Positions 1 to 8,938 of a stretch of DNA of 64,000 nt are shown here, piece after piece (the first letter of the stretch is position 1; the number at the start of each line of letters is the position of its first letter). The notes beneath the pieces were generated by a model. That model saw only the letters and a program-made list of their open reading frames with translations. It searched no databases and was not told where the DNA came from. The DNA is taken from contig BSYO01000002.1 of NCBI GenBank assembly GCA_033239525.1, positions 29,184,068-29,248,067 on the forward strand, read 5' to 3'. Origin of the DNA: Nepenthes gracilis. Lineage: Eukaryota; Streptophyta; Magnoliopsida; Caryophyllales; Nepenthaceae. Made by a program: the position numbers and the translations under genes.

Positions 1-278
1 CGGGGCTCTCCTCCTAAACCTGAGGACCTAATCGGCCCTCAAGTCTACAGGGGCCTTGCTGATTGAGGCAACTTGAGTTCTCGGGACTTCACATTGGCTG
101 GCTTGCTTGTCTAAGTGCTCCTTCCCCTTGCCCATATTCTGGGACGTCACTGTTTGGGAGGCCTTGGAGGGTGCTCTTTTCGTCCACTCGTCCATTCTGG
201 AGCAAAGGGTTAGGAAAGCCTTGAACATGTTGCCCATAGGGCCCAAACGATCAGGTCAGGATGGTCCTCTATCCTGAC
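1..278. other. Unassigned, probably retroelement-derived flank
   Basis: This stretch does not match the U3 of the 3' LTR at 7890-8218, although it occupies the place where the 5' LTR's U3 should be. The minus strand is open from 246 to the window edge, but I do not recognise the product. A perfect 8-bp inverted repeat (GTCAGGAT ... ATCCTGAC, 8-nt loop) lies at 255-278, exactly at the junction with LTR sequence. It is probably older repeat DNA joined to the element by rearrangement. Confidence 0.35.
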
Positions 279-998
279 AAAAGAAAACACCAGATTCTCT
301 CTTCCTATCCACTATAAACTCTAACGATAACGGGATATAGAAGGAAAGCGAGTAATCCTGAGAGTCGTTACCCACTAGGAAAGAAAGCAATCCCAACATA
401 TTGCTGAAATCAAGCCTTCCTGCCAAGAAAGGTCGCCCGACAAAGTGCAGGAATCACGCCTTCCTACCCAAGGAATGTCACCCAACACTTTATCTATAAA
501 AGCCCATGGAGTCTCCACTCCACGGCATGCTCACTTCTAAGCCAACGAACACTCACTACTGAAACAACACGTTCAGTATTCAGACTTCAGATGCGCACTT
601 CTCTTCTAAGGCTTTCACAGTACCCTGACAACTCTTTAAATTCTCATGCTTACAGAACTTAGACTCACCCTCTCTCCCTACGTTCCTTGCGAACGCAGGG
701 TTGAGAGACTGTACTCCTCGCGAGAACCGCTAAAACGCCTCTCGCATCTAAAACCAAATACTTATCTCAAACACTCTTCATTTTCTCTATCTGCTCTCAT
801 TTTCATTTTCCTTCTTAAAAATTAAAGATTAATTACTGACTTGAGAGTCCGAGTATCCTCGGTGGAATAATATTTCGCTGGCACCTGGCATCTTGTTTGC
901 TATAGTGGTGTCCAGGGTCCAAGCTCGATGAACGGAGTCGAATCCAGACAATCAAGTCGACCTGAATCTATTCGAAACTTGGATTTAGAGATGCATTA
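279..998 (+). repeat. 5' LTR, lacking the first ~330 bp
   Basis: It aligns with 8219-8938 across its whole length, starting at a shared agattctctctt block and ending in a diverged form of the family end ACGCATCA (here ATGCATTA). A TATA-like box, CTATAAAAG, lies at about 494-502. The part upstream of 279 is missing compared with the 3' LTR, so the normal left end and target duplication are gone. Confidence 0.88.
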
Positions 999-1018
999 TT
1001 GGCGTCGTCTGTAGGAAG
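999..1018 (+). other. Primer binding site of element 1
   Basis: The sequence right after the LTR is TTGGCGTCGTCTGTAGGAAG. The related copy at 40863 has TTGGCACCGTCTGTGAGAA, so the position and core are conserved. The form resembles primer sites of other plant gypsy elements. I did not assign the tRNA. Confidence 0.65.
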
Positions 1019-1085
1019 CACTTATAAAAAGCCAACCACATTTTTCCATAAACTTTTCTCAATTTCACCTTCCAAGTAGACCAGA

Positions 1086-2722
1086 ATGGTGAATACGAGA
1101 GCGCAAGCGAGTGAGCCTGCTAGAAACGTGACCTCTCCCGACGAGGACCGCGCTGCTAGTGCCATAGTCAACGAAATGGTCAACGAAATGCCCGCACCCT
1201 TCTTTCAGCATCTGGTGGAACACATGCAGAACACCAACAAGATACTCCAGATGCTCTACTCCCACCAGGAGCACTCTCATCAGGGGGCACCACCCACGAC
1301 AGTCCCTATACTGGCCTTTAGGAGAGGAGTTTAGAGGAAGAAGAAGTAGGCAAAAAAATCAAAAAAGCCGGCCAACATCCAGACGCCTGAGTCCTCACGC
1401 CCTCCAAACCGACCAAGGCTTGAAGAGCACTCGAGAAGCATGACTCCGGAGGAAAGTCTGGAACGAAAAAACCCTCAATACTCTCAAGCGGAAACCAAGA
1501 CCCAAACCTAGGAGGGAGCCTCCCGAGTCATCAGATCTACTTGTGACAGTAGCCAGCCGGCTACTGGCCAAACAAAGGAAGGAACAGAGTTGAGGACCTA
1601 TCTCAACTCCAAGAAATCATCCAATGCTACATGGGCAGATCCCAAGTTTAAAAAGATCTGGAACCACGTATTCAAGAACGACGAGCACGCTATCAATCTG
1701 AACAGATTTCCTTTCGCAGTGGAGATCTTGAACCGTCTGATACCACCAGAGTTCAAGATGCCCCATTGACTCTTACTATTGGAGCGCTGATCCAGTAGAT
1801 CATCTCGATCATATCTGCACCCATCTGAGTCTGCAAGGGTTAGAGGACACAGCGATGTGTCACTCTTTCCGCTCACCTTGAAAGGGGATACTTGTATATC
1901 GTTCCACCACCTCCCTTCAGACTAGATCAGGTGTTTCAGAGAGCTGACTGACCTCTTCTTGGCCCAGTATGCCTCAAGTCGTCGAGAACAGAAGTAGCAT
2001 TGGTACGTCTCCTACATCAAACAGAAGTAGGGAAAAAATCCGCAAAAATTTCTGGATCACTTCATGGCGAATGCTAGGTGGTTCCCCAGGCTCACGGAGG
2101 AGATAAAGTTGGGCAATTTTATCTCCGCGTTGACATACAGGAATTTCTTCAGACACATGGCGTATAAGAACCCACAGACCTTCTAGGAGGTGGAATTTAT
2201 CACCTGAGCCTACATGACTGCAGAAAAGGCCAACGAGGCTGAGCGTCCCAAGCAGACCAAACAGCTTCGCTCATTCCCAAGAGAGGGAAAGAGGAAGTTC
2301 AATAGCGGCGATCACTCCCACAGGAAGCACCATAGGATCGGACTATCGGAGCGCAAGGACTACGGGCCGATCAGCCTATCACCCTTGACCGACACGCGTT
2401 CAAACATATTCATACAGATCCATGGGGAGAAATTTCTTAAGTGACCAAAACCACTTAAGAAGGTGGATGGAGGAAATCCGACTAAGTACTATGATTTTTA
2501 TTGATCTCCCGGACACTCCGTATGGGATTACGAGACTCTCCAGCGGGATATAGAAGAGCTGATCCGGATGGGCCATCTCACCAGGTTCGTCAAGAGCCCT
2601 GGTTAGAGATCTGGCACTGCAGGCGGAGAAGGATCGGAGCCTTCCTCTCCACGGAATCGGATTATAGTAGGAGTGGTAAATATGATCACTACTCGGCCAG
2701 TGAAGAATCCGAGGGAAAATAA
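1086..2722 (+). pseudogene. gag remnant of element 1
   Basis: It starts at ATG 1086 (MVNTRAQASEPARN) and stops after 82 codons. Gag homology continues through other frames: a core with the peptide DPVDHLDHICTHLSLQGLED near 1790-1850, HMAYKNPQTF near 2155-2185, and a C-terminal block near 2485-2600 ending in IEELIRMGHLTRFVK. In relatives that block is preceded by a Cys/His knuckle. Here a Tyr stands where a Cys is expected and a stop falls inside it. The copy at 40949 begins MENTRAQASELTRD, which supports the start codon. It would have been the capsid/nucleocapsid polyprotein and is non-functional. Confidence 0.85.
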
Positions 2723-2759
2723 GGAGCAGTAGACTTGGAGGAAGAAGTAATGCACCATG

Positions 2760-3240
2760 GACGATGTCATTAGTTTAGTGACAGTGACTTAACACATGTA
2801 ATTTTTTCCCATGCATATCCCCTTATTGTATCCACGCTCGTTTCGAACAGTAGTATTGACTACCAATTGAAACAAGTATTCATTGATAATGGAAGTTTGT
2901 GTGACTTACTCTACCTTGATGCGTTTTTTAAACTAGGTTTAAAAAAGAGCCAATTAAAACCTACCGAAAGCTCACTATACAACCTTGAAAATGAGCCAGT
3001 ACCCGTCCAAGGACGATCCAATTAGAGATCACCATGGCCACATACCCGAAAATGGCAAGTCGTACACTTACCTTCTTGGTAGTCGACTTGCCCTCCGTAT
3101 AGAATGCTATACTAGGCCGTCCGTACCCTAACAGTTTTAGAGCTATCACTTCAATATCGCACCTCAAAATAAAATTTTTGACGCCATACGATGTGGGTGA
3201 AGTGTTAGGTGACCAGTCACTAGAACAGACATGTTACATA
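2760..3240 (+). pseudogene. Aspartic protease remnant of element 1
   Basis: A diverged retropepsin region can be read in pieces: an IDNGS-type active-site block near 2885-2900 (the usual motif in this lineage is VDNGSSADIL), then FFKLGLKKSQLKPTESSLYN near 2920-2985. Several stops interrupt it. It would have processed the gag-pol polyprotein. The identification rests on its position between gag and RT and on these two blocks. Confidence 0.65.
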
Positions 3241-3569
3241 TCCCAAGTCGCTCTTAGCGGCAGCACCAGATTAGTAGGAGAACTCGACCATCGAGACGAA
3301 ACAACCCTACAGTAAGCACAGTCTGGTAAGACAACCGATCTGATCCCACTGAACCTGGAGGATCCGAAGAGGTGCGTATAGATCGGCACTCATTCACTAG
3401 TACACTGCGCGATGAACTAATCACATTCTAGTGATAGAATGCTGACATCTTCGCATGAACTCCCGCTAACATGCTTGGGATTCTAGTAAAAGTAATGGTC
3501 CACAAGTTGGGCCTCGCTCCCGACTGCAAGCTTATCAGACAGAAATGAAGAAACCACTCGGTGAAAAAG

Positions 3570-4420
3570 TTGGTCGCCATCCGAGAGGAAATGAGGCTGC
3601 TGGACTCTGGCTTCATTACAGAAATCCAGTACCCTGACTAGCTCCCTAACGTCATCCTAATGAAGAAAAGTAACGGAAAATGGTGAATGTGCGTTAATTT
3701 TACCGATATTAACAACGCATGTCCAAAGGACAACTTTCCCTTACCCAAGATCGACCTGCTGGTAGACTCTATGTCCAGATATGAGCTGTTGAGTTTCATG
3801 GACTCGTACACGGGTTATACCAGATCCGGACGAGCCCAAAGGACGAGAAGCACACCTTATTCATGACGAATCAGGGCACTTATTGCTATAATTTATGCCC
3901 TTCGATTTAAAGAATGCAGAAGTCACTTACCAGCGACTCGTGAATCAATTATTTGAGAAACAGATCCGCCGCAATATCGAGGTATACATCGACGACATAT
4001 TCGTCAAGAGTAGGACCACCGGCGACCATATTCACGATCTGGCAGAATCATTTGAAGTGCTCCGTGCACATCAAATGAAGTTGAATCCGGCCAAGTGCGT
4101 CTTTAGAGTGGCCTCGGGAAAGTTCCTGAGTTTCATCATCTCTTAACAAGGGATTGAGGTAAACCCAGAGAAGATCAATGCTCTCGTGGACATAGCTCCC
4201 CCGCGAAGCATCAAGGATGTCCAGCTGCTGACCAGACGATTGGCAGCCTAGTCCCACTTCTTAACAAAGTCTGGTGACAAGTTCCAGCCGTTCGTTAAGG
4301 CTCTAAGAGGGACGAAATCGAACGGTTTTTAGTGAACGGCAGAGTGCCAGGCAGTGTTCAATGAGTTGAAGTAGTATCTGGGCAGCCCGTCATTACTGAA
4401 TCATCTAATGACGGAGAGGA
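3570..4420 (+). pseudogene. Reverse transcriptase remnant of element 1
   Basis: The N-terminal palm reads CPKDNFPLPKIDLLVDSM near 3720-3776, followed by LLSFMDSYTGY near 3787-3820, the first catalytic Asp region. After a frameshift the reading continues at 3895 with MPFDLKNAEVTYQRLVNQLF. The catalytic YIDD motif is intact (YIDDIFVKS, about 3985-4011), and the thumb region follows (LNPAKCVF). This is a Ty3/gypsy RT by its motifs. Stops before 3895 and at 4144 show it is dead. Confidence 0.9.
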
Positions 4421-4421
4421 G

Positions 4422-4810
4422 TTGTACCTTCACCCATCGGTATCAGAAGCGGCCCTCAACTCCGTCCTCATACGCCAAGACTCCGACACTCAACGGCCGG
4501 TCTACTACGTAAACAAGACGTTGACCGGCCTAGAGATGTACTACTTGAGTACGGAGAAATTAACTTTAACACTTATTTTCTCTACCAGGAAATTGAGACC
4601 CTACTTCTAGGCGTATCGCGTGATTGTTCTCACTGACCATCCTCTGACGAGCATTCTATAAAAACCCGACATTTTGGGACAGCTGGTAAAGTGGGCTATC
4701 AAATTGAGAAAATTCGACATCGAATTCTGTCCCAAACCAGCCATTAAAGGGCAGGCTCTGACCGACTTCATCATTGAGACCACGACCCCAGTTCTCAAAA
4801 AATAGCCCCC
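4422..4810 (+). pseudogene. RNase H (RT-linked) remnant of element 1
   Basis: The peptides RPVYYVNKTLTGLEMYYLST (about 4494-4553) and LTLTLIFSTRKLRPYF are the RT-linked RNase H region. They are followed after a stop by the VLTDHPL (about 4625-4645) and KLRKFDIEFCPK (about 4704-4740) blocks. The domain degrades the RNA strand during reverse transcription. A stop at 4608 and others break it. Confidence 0.8.
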
Positions 4811-4844
4811 TAAGGATGCAGAATAGCATGAGGAAGTCTCAAAA

Positions 4845-5237
4845 TAAATCCTCCATATATACGAATCATCTACGGACTCTGGCAGCGGTGCCGAGGTAGT
4901 CCTCATGACCCCTAATGGGTTTAAGGTGAAGTATTTCCTTAGACTTGACTTCCCGGCTACCAATAATATTGCTGAATACGAAGCTCTGTTAGTCAGGTTA
5001 AAACTAACCAAAGAGTGCTCTGCCAAGCGACTGACTATCTATAGCGACTCCGAGCTATTTATCAACCAAGTTAATGGGAGTTTCGAGGTGAGCAACCCAC
5101 ACTCGGTCAAATATTTGACCAAAGCAGGGGAGGCCGCTCGGAGTTTCAACAAGCTGACCCTAATCCATGTTCCCCAAATTGAGAACTGGAAGGCTGACCA
5201 ACTGGCCATAGCGGCGATAGCCGAAAATTCAAAGTAG
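4845..5237 (+). pseudogene. Second, archaeal-type RNase H of element 1
   Basis: This is the additional RNase HI domain seen in Tat/Ogre-like plant gypsy elements. The acidic residues expected in order are visible: IYESSTDSGSGAEVVL at about 4855-4903 (family form VDGS), Glu in NNIAEYEALL (about 4963-4992), Asp in IYSDSEL (about 5038-5058) and Asp in KADQLA (about 5191-5208). The first catalytic Asp appears as Glu here. The frame from 4905 is open to a TAG at 5235. It may help in removal of template RNA. Confidence 0.8.
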
Positions 5238-5399
5238 TACTCAAGGGCCATGCGGGAGGTTCTGAACACTCCCAGCATAGAGAAACAGGAAGCGATGCAG
5301 ATCTCCATGACAAAAAATTAGATAACGCCTTACCTAAGATATCTGACAGACAAAGCACTATCAGAAGACGCGGACAAGGCCAAGTTGATAAAGAAGACC

Positions 5400-6555
5400 G
5401 CCGGCTAGTACACTGTAGTCGATGGTCGGCTGTATCGCCACGGTTACTCGACTCCGTACCTCCAGTGCCTAACCCTTGAAGAGGCCCACTACGCCTTGAG
5501 CGAAATCCTCCTTAGGATTAGCGGATCGCATGTCGGCAACAAAAACTTGGTGTTCAAGATTATGCGACAAGGCTACTATTGGTTGTCAATAAAGAAGGAT
5601 GCACTTGTGTTCGTAAAAAAGAGTGAGAGTTGTTAGCTTCACGGCAACTTTCACCACTAGCCGTCCGCCGAGTTGAAATCCCTCCAGGCTCCTTGGCCCT
5701 TTGCGCAATGGGGGTCGACATTCTCGACCCATTTCCCATCGCAACAGGGCAAAGGAAGTTTATCATTGCAGGCATTGACTACTTTACCAAATGGGTCAAG
5801 GCCATCCCGCTGGCAAAGATCACAGAGTACAATACTCTTGAATTTGTTCGCCAGAGCATCATCAGCAGATTCAACGCTCCAGAGGTCATAGTGACTAATA
5901 ACGAAACCCAATTTTTAAGAAAATACTTCAGCAAGTATTGTGCCAACTCGAGTATTAGGCTAATCCACACTTCGGTAGCGTACCCCCAAGCAAATGGATA
6001 GGTGGAGGCCACAAACCGCACACTACTCCATGGTCTTAAGACCAAGCTGGAGGACACAGGGGATCTTGGATAGACGAGCTTCCCTTCATCCTCTGGTATT
6101 ACCGGACAACTCCAAAGGAGCTGACTCGCAAAACACCCTTCAGTCTCTGCTACGGGACTAAAGCGGTAATCTCTGACTGAGATCGGGCTTTCAAGTCTTA
6201 GGGTTAAATCCTTCGACCCGCGAGATAACTCCTAGAAAATTTGGAAACACCTAGACATGTTAGAAGAAGTCCGTGACGCCGTCAGGATGTGGATTGCAGC
6301 CTACCAATAGCAAATCGTGCGCTATTATAATAAGAATGTAAAAGCGCAGCAGTTCGATGTTGGATACTTGGTCTTGTAAAGTATCAAGGCTACAGGTAAG
6401 ATCACCAACTGGAATAAACTCTCCCTGAATTGGGAATGGCCCTTCCTAGTCTCCATCGTCCTACAAAACAGAGCATACAAGTTACGGAATTAGGACGAAA
6501 AGTTGGTCCCACGGACGTAGAACGTGATCCACCTCAAACGCTACTTCCAATAATA
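5400..6555 (+). pseudogene. Integrase remnant of element 1
   Basis: An N-terminal zinc-binding region is readable near 5480-5640 (EAHYALSEILLRISG, MRQGYYW). The catalytic core is open from about 5707 to 5998 and includes VDILDPFP, KFIIAGIDYFTKWVKAIPL and YPQANG. The second catalytic Asp, normally in TDNGTQF, is Asn (VTNNETQF, about 5890-5913). A stop falls right after YPQANG, before the Glu block VEATNRT. The C-terminal region with NWEWPFLVSIV lies near 6424-6460. Several stops follow, so it is inactive. Confidence 0.88.
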
Positions 6556-6758
6556 GCCCAAGTAAGTAGTCCGTATGATTGTATGTAATTACTTGTATTC
6601 AACTTTCAATTAATAACATAAGTATTGTCCTTTGTATGTTACGTTTGTTTTCTTCTTTTTGTAAACATTGCATGTTTGTATATCTTTCTTATTATAGAGT
6701 TAGGCGACCTAAACTGCCTCTAAATCTGGTTGGTTTTCACCCGCTTGTTAACAAATCG

Positions 6759-6942
6759 TGGTCATCCAGGCAACCCATAAGCGATCGTATTTGATCCATG
6801 GTCATCCAGATAGTCTATGAGCAATCGTATTTAAATCTCGGTCATCTAAGTGGCTCGTAACTGGTTGAATTTAAACCCTAGTCATCTAGGCGGCACATAA
6901 GCGGTTGTATCTAAACTTTGGTCATCCAAGTGGCCCATTCGC
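6759..6942 (+). repeat. ~41-bp tandem array, about 4.5 units
   Basis: Units begin with (t)ggtcatcyarg and run through nnncataagcgrtygtattt to a conserved aaay end. They start near 6759, 6800, 6840, 6880 and 6920 and are diverged from each other. The array lies between integrase and 3' LTR, a place where Tat-lineage elements often carry satellite-like repeats. Confidence 0.75.
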
Positions 6943-7537
6943 ATTCAAAATCTTAAGGGGTTAGCACAGCAAACGCGACAACCTTCTTCACAGGGAAATA
7001 GCATGATCAGTTAACGATGGCCAATAGGAGCAAAATACTCCTCCAAAGCTGGCTACCCAAGTTTACACTTGGGCAACGCCACTAAGTCTTACTCGTAAGC
7101 GAGTACCGAGTAGGTTTGATATCAACGTCAGCCTTGAGGCCTCCCCAAGGACCCAAGTCCTTCGGGAAGCGCCAGAAGGACCTTAAACAAGACGGATGGC
7201 CAACCTGCGAGCAGTACACCAAGTTGGCCTACCAATACAACGACAAACAATCTGAAAATAGCAATATCAGTAACAAATGAAGACGAAGGAAAGTATGGGA
7301 AAATTCAAAATTAAACGGACGGACAACTTAAAGGCCAGTGTGAACACAGGGCCGACTAACCGTCTCATAAACATGCACTATCATTGCTGCCACGTGTCAT
7401 TTCCTAAGGGGACGTCTTCGAACCAAATCCTCTGACGCATTAATTACCGAAGTCTTGAATTCATCATGTGCAGACACGTGGTTGCCTTTTCGTCTGACCG
7501 GCTGGCTAACGATGACGCATCATTCCAATTCCCACAA

Positions 7538-7795
7538 GTCCTCCGGATTTGACCTAGGCAATCAACAAATTTAGTCAATATTTCCTTCACTAAGTCCTCC
7601 GAATTTGACGTAGATGGTCAACAAATCCGGTCAATACTTCCTTTAACAAGTTTTCTGAATTTTAGACTAGATGGTCAACGGATCCGGTCAATATGCCCTT
7701 CCACAATTCTCCGAAGTTTGGCCCAGACTGTTAACTAATCTGGTCAATATTTCAAAAACACGCCAAGTTTCGCACTAGACAGTCAACAACTCCGC
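7538..7795 (+). repeat. ~56-bp tandem array carrying GGTCAA cores
   Basis: Four full units and one partial unit start at 7538, 7594, 7650, about 7706 and about 7762. The unit plan is gtcctccgaatttg, then agatggtcaacaaatc, then cggtcaatayttcc. Units 2 and 3 keep two GGTCAA words each, the reverse complement of the W-box core TTGACC. Other units have diverged forms. The array sits about 100 bp upstream of the 3' LTR. Confidence 0.8.
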
Positions 7796-7889
7796 CACCT
7801 GCCCAGTAGACCTTAACGGACGACAGCCAAATACTTCCATCATGAATATCTTGTAGGCCAGAATTCAGACCACCATTATGGGAGGCTAG

Positions 7890-8938
7890 TGATAGGTACG
7901 CCCATAGTGGGCTAGCCCAATAAGACAAACAACCCAAATCCAATAAGGTCCATATGGGTGCCTAGACGGTCAACGCCAGGCGTTAACCGGGTGAGAAGCC
8001 AAATTAGGTGGCCAACAGACTCTTCATGAGACGGTCAATATTTTGTTGACCAAAAGTATTGCAGTAGGCCGGTCCAGAAGAGCAAACCTCACGCGAGCTA
8101 GGCCTAGTTGGGCCCACACCTCCGTACACGACCAGTTATGGTTTTCTTCCCTGATTTTGCATCTTTTTAAAAGATAATCTGTACTGTAATGGACACCAAC
8201 AGATTCAGCGCACATCTCATGTGGAAAGCGCTAGATTCTCTCTTCTTGCCCACTGTAAACCCTAACGATAACAGGATGCAGAAGGAAGGCAAGTAATCCT
8301 GAGAGCCGTTACTCGTCAGGAAAGGAAGCAATTACAACAGATTACTAAAATCAAACCTTCCTACCAAGGAAAATCGCCTAATAGAGTGTAGGAATCACGC
8401 CTTCCTACCCAAGGAAAGTCGCCCAACACTTCATCTATAAAAGTCAATGGAATCTCCACTCCACGGCATACTCACTTCTAAGCCAACAAACACTCACTAT
8501 TGAAATCACATTTAAGTATTCAAACCTCAGAGGCGCACTTCTCTTCTAAGACTTTCACAGTGCTTTGACAGTTTTTCAAACTTTCACGCATACAGAACTC
8601 AGACTCACCCTCTCTCTCTACGTTCCTTGTGAACACAGGGTTGAGAGATTGTACTCCTCGTGAAAACCGCAAAAATGCCTCTCAAGTCTAAAATCAAACA
8701 CCCATCTCAAACACTATTCATCTTATCTCTCTACTCTCATTTCCATTTCCCTTCTTAAAAGTCGAAAGTTGATTACTGACTTGAGTATCGTAGTATTTTC
8801 AGTGAGATAATATCCAACCTGCATGTGACTTCTTATTTGCTGTAGTGGTGTATATGGCCCAAACTCAGTGAACGGAGTCGGATCCAAACAATCAAGTCGA
8901 CCCAAATCTATTCAAAATTTAAATCTAAAAACGTATCA
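7890..8938 (+). repeat. 3' LTR of element 1
   Basis: It begins TGATAGGTACGCCCATAG, ends ACGTATCA, and is 1049 bp long. The left limit is fixed by the copies at 17885 and 39876, which start TGGGTA and share the same following words. A short purine run (GGGAGG, 7880-7885) stands where the polypurine tract should be. A TATA-like CTATAAAAG lies at about 8435-8443, and an imperfect palindrome with W-box cores at 7967-7989. A telo-box-like AAACCCTAA lies at about 8256-8264. Confidence 0.9.
7967..7989. promoter_or_regulatory. W-box palindrome in the 3' LTR of element 1
   Basis: Arms CGGTCAACGC and GCGTTAACCG surround CAG, with one mismatched pair. It occupies the same position in the LTR as the copy at 39957. 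One arm keeps the W-box core; the other has TTAAC. Confidence 0.55.

Larger units (their letters stand above)
279..8938 (+). mobile_element. Degenerate Ty3/gypsy LTR retrotransposon, Tat/Ogre-like
   Basis: The order is partial 5' LTR, PBS-like site, gag, protease, RT, RNase H, a second (archaeal-type) RNase H, integrase, a long 3' untranslated region with two tandem arrays, and the 3' LTR. A second RNase H and repeats between integrase and 3' LTR are known traits of the Tat/Ogre/Retand branch. Every coding domain carries stops or frameshifts, many of them TAG where Trp or Gln is expected, as in an old methylated copy decayed by C-to-T change. The two LTRs differ at many sites, mostly transitions. 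The element cannot encode its own proteins. The 5' end has lost about 330 bp of U3. Confidence 0.9.
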
